A model generated the notes under the pieces. It was not told the DNA's origin. It saw only the letters and a program-made list of their open reading frames with translations, and searched no databases. A DNA stretch of 64,000 bases, taken from assembly GCF_004362195.1 (NCBI RefSeq), contig NZ_SNWG01000001.1:186001-250000 (forward strand), given 5' to 3'. A program made the position numbers and the translations under genes. Origin of the DNA: Microbacterium sp. BK668. GTDB lineage: Bacteria > Actinomycetota > Actinomycetes > Actinomycetales > Microbacteriaceae. Below, piece after piece: positions 43,055 to 51,878 of this stretch. Each line of letters begins with the position of its first letter. Within the stretch, counting starts at the first letter, position 1.

Positions 43055-43981
43055 TCACTTGAGGCTTCCGATGGCGAGGCCCCCGCGCCAGTACTTCTGA
43101 AGCGTCAGGAACGCGATGATCAGCGGGATCACCGACACGAGCGACCCGAGCACGATGATGCTCCACAGGCTCTGTCCGCCCGCGGCGCCATAGGTGGACG
43201 CCGTGGACTGCCACAGGCCGATGCCGACGGTGACGGGGAACAGGCGGTTGTCGGAGAGCATGACGAGGGGCAGGAAGTAGTTGTTCCACGACGCCACGAC
43301 CGACAGGAGCAGCACCGTCACGATCGCCGGCCGCAGGAGCGGAAGCGCCACGACGAAGAACGACCGGAACTCGCCGGCGCCGTCGACGCGGGCGGCGTCG
43401 AGCAGCTCGTCGGGCACGGCATCCCTCGCGTACACGTTCATGAGGTAGACCCCGAACGGGTTCAGCAGGCTCGGGAAGATGACCGCCCAGATCGTGTTCG
43501 TCAGCCCCAGCTGGGCGAACAGCACGAAGGTCGGGATGGCCAGAGCGGTCGTCGGCACCATCACCGAGCCGAGGAGGATCGCGAACGAGAGGTTGCGCCC
43601 CGCGAAGCGGTACTTCGCGAACCCGTACCCCGCGAGCACCGCGAGCACGGTCGCGCCCACTCCGCCGACGATCGCGTAGAGGGCGGAGTTGGCGAGCCAG
43701 CGCCCGTAGATCCCCCCGCCGTACGTGAAGAGGTCGACGAGGTTGCCCAGGTAGTTGATGTCGTCGGCGAACCACAGCGAGCTGCCACCGCCGAACAGAC
43801 CCGCCGCCGTCTTCGAGCTGTTGACGATGAGCCACCAGAACGGCACCAGGAAGTAGATCATCAGCAGGGCGAGGACGATGCTCAGCGGAATGCGGCCGCG
43901 CTCGCGGGGGGTGCGACGGCGCTCGATGACCCGGCGCGGAGGCGTCCGGGTGCCGGTCACCTCGACGGGTGTCACGCTCAT
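43055..43981 (-). CDS. ABC sugar importer, permease (G type, arabinofuranoside operon)
   Basis: This 308-residue membrane protein has six predicted helices, the EAA loop LLDAARVDGAGEFRSFFVVALPLL and a C-terminal LQKYWRGGLAIGSLK tail typical of MalG-like subunits. ATG 43981 overlaps the stop of the other permease gene (ATGA). With the binding protein (44979) and the F-type permease (43978) it forms a CUT1 importer lacking its own ATPase gene. Confidence 0.93.
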   Translation of the reverse strand: MSVTPVEVTGTRTPPRRVIERRRTPRERGRIPLSIVLALLMIYFLVPFWWLIVNSSKTAAGLFGGGSSLWFADDINYLGNLVDLFTYGGGIYGRWLANSALYAIVGGVGATVLAVLAGYGFAKYRFAGRNLSFAILLGSVMVPTTALAIPTFVLFAQLGLTNTIWAVIFPSLLNPFGVYLMNVYARDAVPDELLDAARVDGAGEFRSFFVVALPLLRPAIVTVLLLSVVASWNNYFLPLVMLSDNRLFPVTVGIGLWQSTASTYGAAGGQSLWSIIVLGSLVSVIPLIIAFLTLQKYWRGGLAIGSLK

Positions 43982-44907
43982 GAGAAGAAGCCCCCTCGCT
44001 TGCGGGTCGCGAACAGGAAGATGTAGACGCACACGAACACGACGGCGCCCAGCGCGAACGAGATCGTCGCTCCGTAGTTGTAGTTCGCGAGCGAGAACGC
44101 CTGCTGGTACGCGTACATGTTCGGCGTGAAGTCGTTCGGGATGGCTCCCGCCGCGAGGTCCTGAAGGATCTTGGGCTCATTGAAGAACTGGAGCGTGCCG
44201 ATGAGGGCGAAGACGAGGATCAGGACGAGCGCCGGGGTGACCAGCGGGATCTTGATGCGCAGGATGATCTGCCACTGGGAGGCCCCGTCGATGCGCGCGG
44301 CCTCGTACAGCGTCGGGTCGATCCCCTGGAGCGCGGCGTAGAGGATGATCATGTAGTACCCGGCCCACTGCCAGGTGACGATGTTGAGCAGCCCGTAGAA
44401 GATGAGGCTGCTGCTCAGGAAATCAGGCGCCTGGCGACCGAAACTTTCGAAGATCTCCGCGAGCGGACCGAAGTTGTCGCTGTAAAGGAACCCCCACATG
44501 AGCGCGCCGATGACGGTCGGGATCGCGTACGGCATGAAGATCATGAGGCGGCTGAATCGTGCGAAGCGCGTGACGACGATGTCGAGGATCAGCGCGATGG
44601 CGAGCGAGACCGCCATCTGCAGGGGGATCAGCACGATCGAGAAGCGCACCACGAACCACACGCCGTCGAGGAACGAGGGGTCGCTGAAGGCCTTGACGTA
44701 GTTGCCGAAGAGCACGAATCGCGTGCCGCCGATGAGCGACTTCTGGAAGAGGCTGAGGTAGAGCGCATAGCCGATGGGAAGCACCAGCAGCGCGAGGAAG
44801 ATGATCCCGAACGGAGCGACGAACGCCCAGCCGGTCAGATTCTGACGAACGACCGTGGACCTGCGATGCTTCGTCGAGACAGCTGGACTGTCGAGTGTGG
44901 CGGTCAT
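43978..44907 (-). CDS. ABC sugar importer, permease (F type, arabinofuranoside operon)
   Basis: This 309-residue membrane protein starts with about 25 polar residues and then six predicted helices (WAFVAPFGIIFLALLVLPIG first). The EAA loop is YEAARIDGASQWQIILRIKIPL. It ends FATRKRGGFFS. The GGAGAAA ribosome site supports ATG 44907. It is separated from the binding-protein gene by a short hairpin. Confidence 0.93.
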   Translation of the reverse strand: MTATLDSPAVSTKHRRSTVVRQNLTGWAFVAPFGIIFLALLVLPIGYALYLSLFQKSLIGGTRFVLFGNYVKAFSDPSFLDGVWFVVRFSIVLIPLQMAVSLAIALILDIVVTRFARFSRLMIFMPYAIPTVIGALMWGFLYSDNFGPLAEIFESFGRQAPDFLSSSLIFYGLLNIVTWQWAGYYMIILYAALQGIDPTLYEAARIDGASQWQIILRIKIPLVTPALVLILVFALIGTLQFFNEPKILQDLAAGAIPNDFTPNMYAYQQAFSLANYNYGATISFALGAVVFVCVYIFLFATRKRGGFFS

Positions 44908-44937
44908 GATTTCTCCGGGTCTGTGAGGGATGCCCGA

Positions 44938-44967
44938 GGGCCGGTCCGCGCGAGCACGGACCGGCCC
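44938..44967 (-). terminator. Intercistronic stem-loop after the binding-protein gene
   Basis: A perfect 11-bp stem (GGGCCGGTCCG and its complement, 8-base loop) lies between the binding-protein stop and the permease start. Such hairpins usually end part of the transcripts or protect the upstream mRNA, so that binding protein is made in excess over permease. Confidence 0.65.
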
Positions 44968-44978
44968 CCGAGCTCTGA

Positions 44979-46346
44979 TCACTCGGTGACGGTGAAGCCC
45001 TGCTCCTCGGCGTACGCCACGACGTCCTTCTGGAGGGCGTCGGCGGCCTCGGAGCCCGTGGCCGAGCCCTCGATGATGGCGGCCAGCTGCTTGGTCAGCG
45101 CGGAGTAGTAGTACTGACCGAGCGGGGTGTAGGTCATGCCCTCGTAGGCGTTGGCCGCGGGCACGTACACCTCCTTGTTGGCCTGCTGTCCGTTGAAGAA
45201 CGGCACCTCGTAGTCCTGGAACTCCGGTGCCTCCAGCACGTCGACGTTGAGCGGGAAGATGATCTGCTCCTGCCAGCCCTGGTCGAGCGAAGCCTGGTCG
45301 GCGTAGACCCCGAAGGCCACCTTCGCGGCGAGCTCCTTGTTCTGCGCCTGGCTGCTCACCGAGAAGGCCGAACCGCCCCAGTTGATGGCGATCGGGTTGC
45401 TGGGATCCCACTGCGGCATGGGGGCCGCAGCCCACACACCGGCATCCGCGCCCTCACCGACGCCCGCGCCCTGCAGGTAGCCGGGAGCCCACGCCGCCGA
45501 GAGGTAGGTGGCGTAGTTGCCGTTGATCACGCCGGCGATGTACTCGGGGGTGAACTGGTCCTCTGTGCCGACGAGGCCCTTGTCGACCAGGCCGTCCCAG
45601 TAGTCCAGCACCTCCTTGATCTCGGGGCTGTTGAGCGTGATGCCGATCTGCCCCTCGTCCGCCGGGTCGTACGTGAACGGCTCGGCGCCGTTGCCGTAGA
45701 AGTACGCGGTGGCCGTCGCCGGCTGGTTGGCTGCGAAGCTCGCGAACACCGGTCCGCCGGCGTCCTTCAGCTTCTGGGCCGTCGCCTCGAGCTCCTCCCA
45801 GGTGGTCGGCGGGGTGAGGCCGTACTGGCTGAAGATGTCGGTGCGATAGATCATGCCCATCGGACCGCCGTCGATCGGTGCTCCGTAGATGCCGTCGCCG
45901 ACCGAGACGTCCTTCCATGCGCCCTCGCTGAAGTTGTCCTTCACGTCCTCGTAGCCCAGGTCGGTGAGGTCGACGAGCGCGTCCTGAGCCTGGAACGAGG
46001 CGATGCGGTCGGCCTCGACCATCATCACGTCGGGAGCGCCGCTGCCCGCCGAGATGGCCGTCTGGAACTTGTCGTACGCGTCGCCGCCGGCTCCTGCGTT
46101 GGTCCAGCAGACCTGGACGTCGTCGTTCTCCTCGTTGAAGTTGTCGACGACATCCTCCGAGTTGGGGTACCAGGCCCACAGGGTGACGAGAGGGGCGTCG
46201 GGGTTCTTGATCTCGTTGGTGCAGTTCGCGTCGGCGTTTCCGCCGCCGCCGCCGGTGCTGCCGCCGTCGCCGCCGGCGGAGCAGGCGGCGAGGCCGCCGA
46301 CCAGCGCGAACGCGGCCATCGCAGCAAAAACAGGCTTCGTCTTCAC
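44979..46346 (-). CDS. ABC sugar importer, solute-binding lipoprotein (arabinofuranoside operon)
   Basis: This 455-residue lipoprotein has signal peptide VKTKPVFAAMAAFALVGG with lipobox L-A-A-C, then a Gly/Ser linker and a family-1 binding-protein body (NFNEENDDVQVCWTNAG, APDVMMVEADRIASFQAQDAL, GMIYRTDIFSQYGLTPPTTW). Two further cysteines may form a disulfide. GTG 46346 follows GAAAGGAA. It is the first gene of the importer/GH51/LacI operon and lies directly behind a promoter with two LacI-type operators. Ligand: arabinofuranosyl oligosaccharides, inferred from GH51. Confidence 0.92.
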   Translation of the reverse strand: MKTKPVFAAMAAFALVGGLAACSAGGDGGSTGGGGGNADANCTNEIKNPDAPLVTLWAWYPNSEDVVDNFNEENDDVQVCWTNAGAGGDAYDKFQTAISAGSGAPDVMMVEADRIASFQAQDALVDLTDLGYEDVKDNFSEGAWKDVSVGDGIYGAPIDGGPMGMIYRTDIFSQYGLTPPTTWEELEATAQKLKDAGGPVFASFAANQPATATAYFYGNGAEPFTYDPADEGQIGITLNSPEIKEVLDYWDGLVDKGLVGTEDQFTPEYIAGVINGNYATYLSAAWAPGYLQGAGVGEGADAGVWAAAPMPQWDPSNPIAINWGGSAFSVSSQAQNKELAAKVAFGVYADQASLDQGWQEQIIFPLNVDVLEAPEFQDYEVPFFNGQQANKEVYVPAANAYEGMTYTPLGQYYYSALTKQLAAIIEGSATGSEAADALQKDVVAYAEEQGFTVTE

Positions 46347-46440
46347 TGGGTATTCCTTTCGGTTCTGCGGGACTTCTTCGTCGGTGCGCGACCGGTTCCC
46401 GGCGGGGCTCTCGGGGTGAGCGGCTCCGGGCGGGAAGTGG

Positions 46441-46499
46441 TCTACAACGTTGTAGAGCAACGTTGTAGAAACTGTGGCACTCACCGGCCCCGGTGTCAA
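46441..46499 (-). promoter_or_regulatory. Promoter with two overlapping LacI-type operators
   Basis: On the reverse strand TTGACA (46499-46494) and CACAGT (46476-46471) are spaced by 17 bases. Immediately downstream are the perfect palindrome TCTACAACGTTGTAGA (46441-46456) and a second dyad around CAACGTTG (46454-46469), their centres 13 bases apart. Repressor bound there would block the transcription start of the importer/GH51 operon. Confidence 0.75.
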
Positions 46500-46544
46500 G
46501 GAATCGACGGGAATTTCCGGCCGGATGCCGAAAGTTGTGATCCG

Positions 46545-47498
46545 TCAGTAATCGACGGGCGCGTCCCCCAGGCGCGTGAGCAGCCGCGAGAGCGCCGCGT
46601 AGGCGTCGTCCCGGTACGCCGTGAGCTCCGACGCACGCTCAGGCGGGGTGGCGAGGAAGCCGCGACCGGTCTTGAGTCCGTTCTCGCCTCGCTCGACGTG
46701 CTCGAGAAGGGCCTGGGGCGCGCTGAAGCGCTCGGGGTACGCGCTGTGCAGAGACGTGTAGCAGAACCGGTAGACGTCGAGGCCGGCGATGTCCGCGATC
46801 GCGAAGGGACCGAAGAAGGGCAGCCGGAAGCCGAATGTCGTGCGCGCGATGAGATCGATGGCCTCCGGGGATGCGACCCCCTCCTCCACGAGCCGCGCCG
46901 CTTCGGAGAAGAGCGCGTACTGCAGGCGGTTCAGCACGAAACCGGTGACATCGGCGATCGGGACGCCCACCTTGCCGCAGTCGTCCAGCAGCTCGACCAC
47001 GCGGGTCACGGCATCCGATCCGGTGCCCGCGTGCGCAATGACCTCGACCCCGGGGATGAAGGGGGCCGGATTGCTGAAGTGGACGCCGAGGAAGCGCTCC
47101 TGACCCGACACGGCCTCCGCCAGCGTCCCGATCGAGATCGTCGAGGTGTTGCTGCCGATCAGGGTGTCGGGTCTGCTGGCGGCGCTGATCCGCCGGAGCG
47201 TCTCGTGCTTGACCTCGAGCACCTCCGGCACGGCCTCCTCCACGAAGTCGGCGTCGGTCACCGCGTCTTCGATCGACGGTGCGGCGATGAGGCGGTCGGC
47301 CACACGATCCCGTGCGTCCGGAGGGAAGATCCCGCGCTCGGCGTAGGAGGCGGCCTGCTCGATGAGGCGCTCGCGATTGGTCGCCGCGATCTCGGCGCGG
47401 ACGTCGGCGAGCATGACATCCCTGCCCGCCAGGGCGAGCACCTGTGCGATGCCGCCGCCCATGTAGCCCGATCCCACCACGGCTGTCGTCGAGATCAT
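46545..47498 (-). CDS. 3-hydroxyacyl-CoA-dehydrogenase-like NAD-dependent dehydrogenase
   Basis: This 317-residue protein has the NAD-binding loop [20 protein letters not shown] and the catalytic His in [17 protein letters not shown], then the all-helical C-terminal domain ([22 protein letters not shown]). Members of this family oxidise 3-hydroxyacyl-CoAs, but also L-gulonate or carnitine, and the context favours a sugar-acid or polyol substrate. It overlaps the RpiB-like gene by four bases and ends the tetrose operon. Confidence 0.85.
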   Translation of the reverse strand: MISTTAVVGSGYMGGGIAQVLALAGRDVMLADVRAEIAATNRERLIEQAASYAERGIFPPDARDRVADRLIAAPSIEDAVTDADFVEEAVPEVLEVKHETLRRISAASRPDTLIGSNTSTISIGTLAEAVSGQERFLGVHFSNPAPFIPGVEVIAHAGTGSDAVTRVVELLDDCGKVGVPIADVTGFVLNRLQYALFSEAARLVEEGVASPEAIDLIARTTFGFRLPFFGPFAIADIAGLDVYRFCYTSLHSAYPERFSAPQALLEHVERGENGLKTGRGFLATPPERASELTAYRDDAYAALSRLLTRLGDAPVDY

Positions 47499-47956
47499 CG
47501 GTGGCTCCCCTCGTAGTCGTCGATCAGCCGGACCTTCGCCGCAGAGGCCGATCCGGGATCGAAGCGGTGGTCCAGCCACTCGTCGACGAGCTTCTTCGCG
47601 AGCTCGAGGCCGATGACGCGAGCGCCGAGCGTCAGCACCTGCGCGTTGTTGCTCTTGACCGACCGCTCGACGGAGTAGCTGTCGTGAGCGGTGACCGCCC
47701 GGATGCCGCGCACCTTGTTGGCTGCGATCGCGACGCCGAGCCCGGTTCCGCAGATGAGCAGAGCGCGGTCGGCGTCGCCGCGGGCCACGATGGCGGCGGC
47801 GCGCACGGCGATGCTGGGGTAGGGCGTCGCGTCTGCGGAGTCGACCCCGACATCGACGACGGCAGTCACCCGCGGGTCGGTGGAGAGCAGCTCGCGCAGC
47901 GCCTCCTTGTACGTGTAGCCCGCGTCATCCGCTCCGACGACGATCGTCCAGCCCAT
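47495..47956 (-). CDS. RpiB/LacAB-family sugar-phosphate isomerase
   Basis: This 153-residue isomerase has [21 protein letters not shown], with the catalytic-base Cys of RpiB, and [14 protein letters not shown]. The N-terminal [13 protein letters not shown] carries Asp where RpiB enzymes usually have His (D-H-x-G), which may alter substrate preference. In Mycolicibacterium tetritol pathways an RpiB homologue (DerI) interconverts erythrulose and erythrose phosphates. With the kinase and TIM-barrel genes upstream, that role is likely. Ribose-5-phosphate isomerase is the alternative. Confidence 0.87.
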   Translation of the reverse strand: MGWTIVVGADDAGYTYKEALRELLSTDPRVTAVVDVGVDSADATPYPSIAVRAAAIVARGDADRALLICGTGLGVAIAANKVRGIRAVTAHDSYSVERSVKSNNAQVLTLGARVIGLELAKKLVDEWLDHRFDPGSASAAKVRLIDDYEGSHR

Positions 47957-47959
47957 CGG

Positions 47960-49690
47960 TCACTCCCCTTCCTCGAAGGTGTCGCCGCCACGGGCGACCG
48001 CGTCGACGATGATCCAGAACGAGGTCGCGCCGGGGTCGGGGTGGCCGAGACTGCGCTCGGCCAGCGGGCGGGCACGTCCGCGGCGCGGCGTCATCGCGGC
48101 CGTCGCGTCGGCACCGGTCCGCGCGGCGGCGGCCGCGTCGGAGAGAGCCTCCGACAGCCCCGCTCCCGCTCGCACGCCGGCGGCGAGGCGCTCGTCGAAC
48201 GGACCGATCGCGTCGAGCATCGTCTTGTCGCCGAGATCCGCGCCGCCGAGCTCGGCGATTCGGCTGCGCGCGTCCGCGACGGCACGCGCGACATCGGCGG
48301 AGCTGAACGCCTCCGGCGAGCCGAGCGACTCGCCCATCCGCGCGAGCGCGGCACCCCACAGCGCGCCGGAGGTCCCGCCGGCCGTCTCCGACCACGCGTC
48401 GCCCGCGATCTGCAGGAGCTCTCTGACGCCGGTCCCCTCGTCGGCGGCGTCGGCGGCATCCACCGCCGCGCTCAGTCCGCGCAGCATCCCGATGCCGTGA
48501 TCTCCGTCGCCCGCGACGGCGTCCAGCCTCCCCAGGTGGTCCGCCTGCGCGGCGATCGCCTCGCGCGCCCGGGTGAGCAGTCGTCGGGCGGTTCCGGCCG
48601 CTGAACGGGAGGCGGCTGTCGCCGGCGGCACGGGTGCCGACCGGACGTCGGGCTCGACGTGCGTCCTCGCGGTGGTCGCAGCGGCTGCCGGGCCAGCGAA
48701 CGCGCCCTTACGGAAGGCCGGCGACGACGCAGGGGCGGTCCACAGCTCCTCGAGCTCGTCATCGAGCCAGAGGAGCGTCAGCGAGGCGCCGGCCATGTCG
48801 AGGCTGGTGACGAACTCGCCGCACTCCGGCTCGACGACCTCGATGCCCTCCCGCTCGAGCTGATCGACGACGAAGCCGAACAGCACGTAGAGCTCCTCGT
48901 ACTTCACCGAGCCCAGGCCGTTGACGATCACGGCCGCCCGTTCCGCGCCCTCGGGCCGCTCCGCGAGCAGCGGGGCGAGGAGCGTGGCGGCGAGGTCGGG
49001 CGCCGCCTGCAGGGGCACATCTCGCACGCCGGGCTCGCCGTGGATGCCGAGCCCGATCGACATCTGCCCCTCGGGCACCGCGAACAGGGCTTCGTCCGCG
49101 CCGGGGAGCGTGCAGCCGGCGAAGGCGACGCCGTGACTGCGGGTGCGGCTGTTGGCCAGGGCGGCGAGGCGCTCGACCTCGTCGATCGAGTCGCCGCGCT
49201 CCGCGGCCGCGCCGGCGATGTGGAAGACGCACAGGATGCCCGCGATGCCGCGGCGCTCGTCGAGCAGCTCTGGCGGCGCACTGGCGACGTCATCGGTGAT
49301 GAGCACCGTGCGCGCATCGATCCCGTCGGCGCGCAGGCGTCGCTGCGCCTCGCCGAAGTGGATGACATCGCCGGCGTACCGGCCGAAGGTGAAGAGGATT
49401 CCCCCGCCGGCGTCGGCGGCGTGTGCGACGCGCAGCGCCTGCGCGGTGGAGGGAGACGTGAAGATGTTGCCGCACACCGCCCCCGCGGCGAGTCCCGGGC
49501 CGACGAAGCCGGCGAACGCCGGGTAGTGGCCCGATCCGCCGCCGATGAGCACGGCGACCTTGCCCCGTGCGAGCGGCTGCGCGCGCACCACGCCGCCGTC
49601 GATGAGCGACACCTGGTCGCGATGCGCTCTCGCGAAGCCCCGCAGGGCATCGGCCACGAATGCGTCGGGGTCGCCCAGGATGCGGGTCAC
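47960..49690 (-). CDS. Fused DhaK-DhaL ketose kinase (dihydroxyacetone/erythrulose kinase type)
   Basis: This 576-residue, ATP-dependent single-chain kinase has DhaK at about residues 1-330 (VLIGGGSGHYPAFAGFVGPG, covalent-substrate His in LGIHGEPGV) and DhaL at about 375-570 (AVAGDGDHGIGMLRGL, GGTSGALWGAALARMG, DLGDKTMLDAI). Between them is an Ala/Pro/Thr-rich linker. The genes around it (TIM-barrel isomerase, RpiB) match the L-erythrulose kinase (LerK) setting better than glycerol use. The GTG overlaps the preceding stop (GTGA). Confidence 0.9.
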   Translation of the reverse strand: MTRILGDPDAFVADALRGFARAHRDQVSLIDGGVVRAQPLARGKVAVLIGGGSGHYPAFAGFVGPGLAAGAVCGNIFTSPSTAQALRVAHAADAGGGILFTFGRYAGDVIHFGEAQRRLRADGIDARTVLITDDVASAPPELLDERRGIAGILCVFHIAGAAAERGDSIDEVERLAALANSRTRSHGVAFAGCTLPGADEALFAVPEGQMSIGLGIHGEPGVRDVPLQAAPDLAATLLAPLLAERPEGAERAAVIVNGLGSVKYEELYVLFGFVVDQLEREGIEVVEPECGEFVTSLDMAGASLTLLWLDDELEELWTAPASSPAFRKGAFAGPAAAATTARTHVEPDVRSAPVPPATAASRSAAGTARRLLTRAREAIAAQADHLGRLDAVAGDGDHGIGMLRGLSAAVDAADAADEGTGVRELLQIAGDAWSETAGGTSGALWGAALARMGESLGSPEAFSSADVARAVADARSRIAELGGADLGDKTMLDAIGPFDERLAAGVRAGAGLSEALSDAAAAARTGADATAAMTPRRGRARPLAERSLGHPDPGATSFWIIVDAVARGGDTFEEGE

Positions 49691-50688
49691 GATCGGCCCT
49701 CGACCGCGTGCGACTGCCGCACGAGGCTTCTGCCGCGCGTGTACCCCCGGCGCGGAAGCACGCGGCTGCGCAGGTAGTCGCGGTTCGTCGCGCTGACGCT
49801 CAGCCCGTCGCCCCCGTAGTGCTCCACGCAGATCACGCCCTGGAATCCGGCGCGCAGTGCGATCTTGACCGTCTCGCGATAGTCGATCACGCCGAGCTCG
49901 AGCGACGTCGGCATCGTCGAGACGAAGCCGGCCGCGGCATCCTCGTCCCGCGTGTAGTTCTTGACGTGCCAGAAGTTCGCATAGGGCATCGTCGATTCGG
50001 CGATATCGCGCCAATGCTCCACCGGCTCATGCAGGCGGATGAGGTTGCCGATGTCGGGATTCAGGCCCACCGCATCCAGCCCGATGTCCTGGACCAGCCG
50101 CACAGCGGAGTCGGAGGAGCCGAGGAGGGTGTGCTCGTACAGCTCGAGGGACAGCAGGAGCCCGACATCCTGCGCGTGGCGGCCGAGCTCGCGCAGCCGC
50201 GTGACGGCGAGCGACCAGGCCTCGCCGTCGCCGAGCGGATCGCGATGACCTTCGACGGTCCAGAACCACAGCTGCGCGCGCTGGTCGGCGGTGAGCTCGC
50301 GGTGCAGGCCGACTGAGACGACCGGGATGCCGAGCGATGCCGCGAAGTCGATCGTGCGGTGCGCATAGGCGAGGTGCTCGTCGCCGCGGCGCTCGTCGAT
50401 CACGCTCCTGCGGATGGCCGACAGCGAGACGGGGGTCAGCCCGGTCGAGGCGAGCGCCTCGCCGAGATCGGAGGCGTCGCCGGGAGCGAGGTCGCCGTAC
50501 CTCACCCACGAATCGGTGAGGTCGACCTCGGTGAACCCGGCGTCCTCCACCTCCTGCAGATCGCTCAGCCACCGCTCGGTCGGCGATGAGTCCGGAGCCG
50601 ACGGGTGGGCGTCGCCGAGCGGGAGCATCGCCGCCGCGATCGGCCAGTCGCTCGCGGTCAGCGTCTTCGGGTCGTCAGTGACGCGCAC
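49687..50688 (-). CDS. TIM-barrel sugar-phosphate isomerase/epimerase
   Basis: This 333-residue protein of the xylose-isomerase-like AP-endonuclease-2 superfamily has FTEVDLTDSWVRYGD, LLLSLELYEHTLLGSSDSAV, VGLNPDIGNLIRLHEPVEHW, NFWHVKNYTRDED and GVICVEHYGGDGL; the Glu, Asp, His and Glu residues would bind the metal. It fits the LerI/EryH type isomerases of erythrulose phosphate. GTG 50688 is chosen because TATCCT lies six bases upstream, which implies a leaderless transcript; ATG 50721 would lie inside the operator. It is first in its operon. Confidence 0.85.
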   Translation of the reverse strand: MRVTDDPKTLTASDWPIAAAMLPLGDAHPSAPDSSPTERWLSDLQEVEDAGFTEVDLTDSWVRYGDLAPGDASDLGEALASTGLTPVSLSAIRRSVIDERRGDEHLAYAHRTIDFAASLGIPVVSVGLHRELTADQRAQLWFWTVEGHRDPLGDGEAWSLAVTRLRELGRHAQDVGLLLSLELYEHTLLGSSDSAVRLVQDIGLDAVGLNPDIGNLIRLHEPVEHWRDIAESTMPYANFWHVKNYTRDEDAAAGFVSTMPTSLELGVIDYRETVKIALRAGFQGVICVEHYGGDGLSVSATNRDYLRSRVLPRRGYTRGRSLVRQSHAVEGRS

Positions 50689-50694
50689 ATCGGC

Positions 50695-50734
50695 AGGATA
50701 CACTGATCTACAACGTTGCATACAACGTGGCAGA
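50695..50734 (-). promoter_or_regulatory. Leaderless promoter with tandem LacI-type operators
   Basis: Two related dyads, TCTACAACGTTGCATA (50707-50722) and CATACAACGTGGCA (within 50719-50734), have centres 12 bases apart. They cover the region just upstream of TATCCT (50700-50695, reverse strand), with TTGTAT as a possible -35. The divergent LacI gene at 50819 is the obvious candidate repressor. Confidence 0.7.
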
Positions 50735-50818
50735 GGCGCTGTCCGCGGCGCGGCCTGCAGCGGCCCCGACGGTGCGAACGCAGTAGAGTACAGACGTTCA
50801 GAGGGCAGGGGAGCACCG

Positions 50819-51859
50819 ATGGGACCGACGATGCACGACGTCGCGCGGGTCGCCGGCGTGTCGATCAAGACGGTGTCGAACGTCATCAACGACTACCCGC
50901 ACGTGCGACCCGGCACACGGGATCGGGTCAACGAGGCGATCGTGCAGCTCGACTACCGTCCGAACCTGTCCGCGCGCGGTCTGCGATCCGGTCGTACGGG
51001 TGTCATCGGCCTTGCGGTGCCGTCCCTGCGCGAGAACTACTTCGCCGAGCTCGCGGACGCCGTCATCCGCGCCGCCGAGAAGCGAGGCCTGGGCGTGATG
51101 GTCGAGCAGACGAGCGGACAGCGCGATGCCGAGCTGCGCGCGGTGTCGACGAGCAGGCCGCGGTTCCTCGACGGGCTGCTCTTCAGCCCGGTGAGCCTCG
51201 GACAGGCCGACGCCGAGGCCCTCACCGTCGACGGACCCCTCGTTCTTCTCGGCGAGCGCATCTTCGACGGGCCCACCGACCACGTCACGATGCACAACAT
51301 GTCGTCGGCGCAGGCCGCCGTCGAGCATCTCCTCGAGATCGGCCGTCGCCGCATCGCGCTGATCGGCGCCGATCTGCAGGGAGGCGACGAGCCGAACTCG
51401 GCGAACCTCCGCCTGCGCGGGTACCTCCGAGCGCTCGAGGCCGCCGGCATCGAGCTCAATCCGACGCTGGTTCGGCCGACGGCGATGTCGCAGTGGAACC
51501 GCGCGGGCGGTGCCGCCGCAACCCATCGGATGATCGCGGAGGGCGTCGACTTCGACGCCGTCTTCGCGCTGAACGACACCCTCGGCCTGGGTGTGCTCCG
51601 CGCCCTCGGCGAGGAAGGACGCAGAGTCCCCGACGACGTCGCCGTGATCGGGTTCGACAACATCGACGAGAGCAGCTACTCGGTGCCGTCGATGTCGACG
51701 GTCGACACAGGACGCGACGAGATCGCCGCGATCGCCGTGGACCGCCTGATCGAGCGGATCAACGAGAAGGGCGAGCGCCGCCCGCCCGAGACCTTCAAGC
51801 CGGACTTCCGGATCGTGCGGCGCGAGTCGACCGGGTTCGCCAGCGCCGACCCGGAGTAG
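50819..51859 (+). CDS. LacI-family transcriptional regulator of the tetrose operon
   Basis: This 346-residue repressor has an HTH (TMHDVARVAGVSIKTVSNVIN), hinge (YRPNLSARGLRSGRTGVIG) and a sensor domain (VAVIGFDNIDESSYSVPSMSTV) ending in an acidic tail. ATG 50819 follows GGGGAGC. It is divergent from the TIM-barrel/kinase operon across a 130-base region containing two operators. Its sensor differs clearly from the two paralogous LacI proteins at 30706 and 51879. Confidence 0.92.
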   Translation: MGPTMHDVARVAGVSIKTVSNVINDYPHVRPGTRDRVNEAIVQLDYRPNLSARGLRSGRTGVIGLAVPSLRENYFAELADAVIRAAEKRGLGVMVEQTSGQRDAELRAVSTSRPRFLDGLLFSPVSLGQADAEALTVDGPLVLLGERIFDGPTDHVTMHNMSSAQAAVEHLLEIGRRRIALIGADLQGGDEPNSANLRLRGYLRALEAAGIELNPTLVRPTAMSQWNRAGGAAATHRMIAEGVDFDAVFALNDTLGLGVLRALGEEGRRVPDDVAVIGFDNIDESSYSVPSMSTVDTGRDEIAAIAVDRLIERINEKGERRPPETFKPDFRIVRRESTGFASADPE

Positions 51860-51878
51860 GCCGCAGGCGGCCGCCGCC

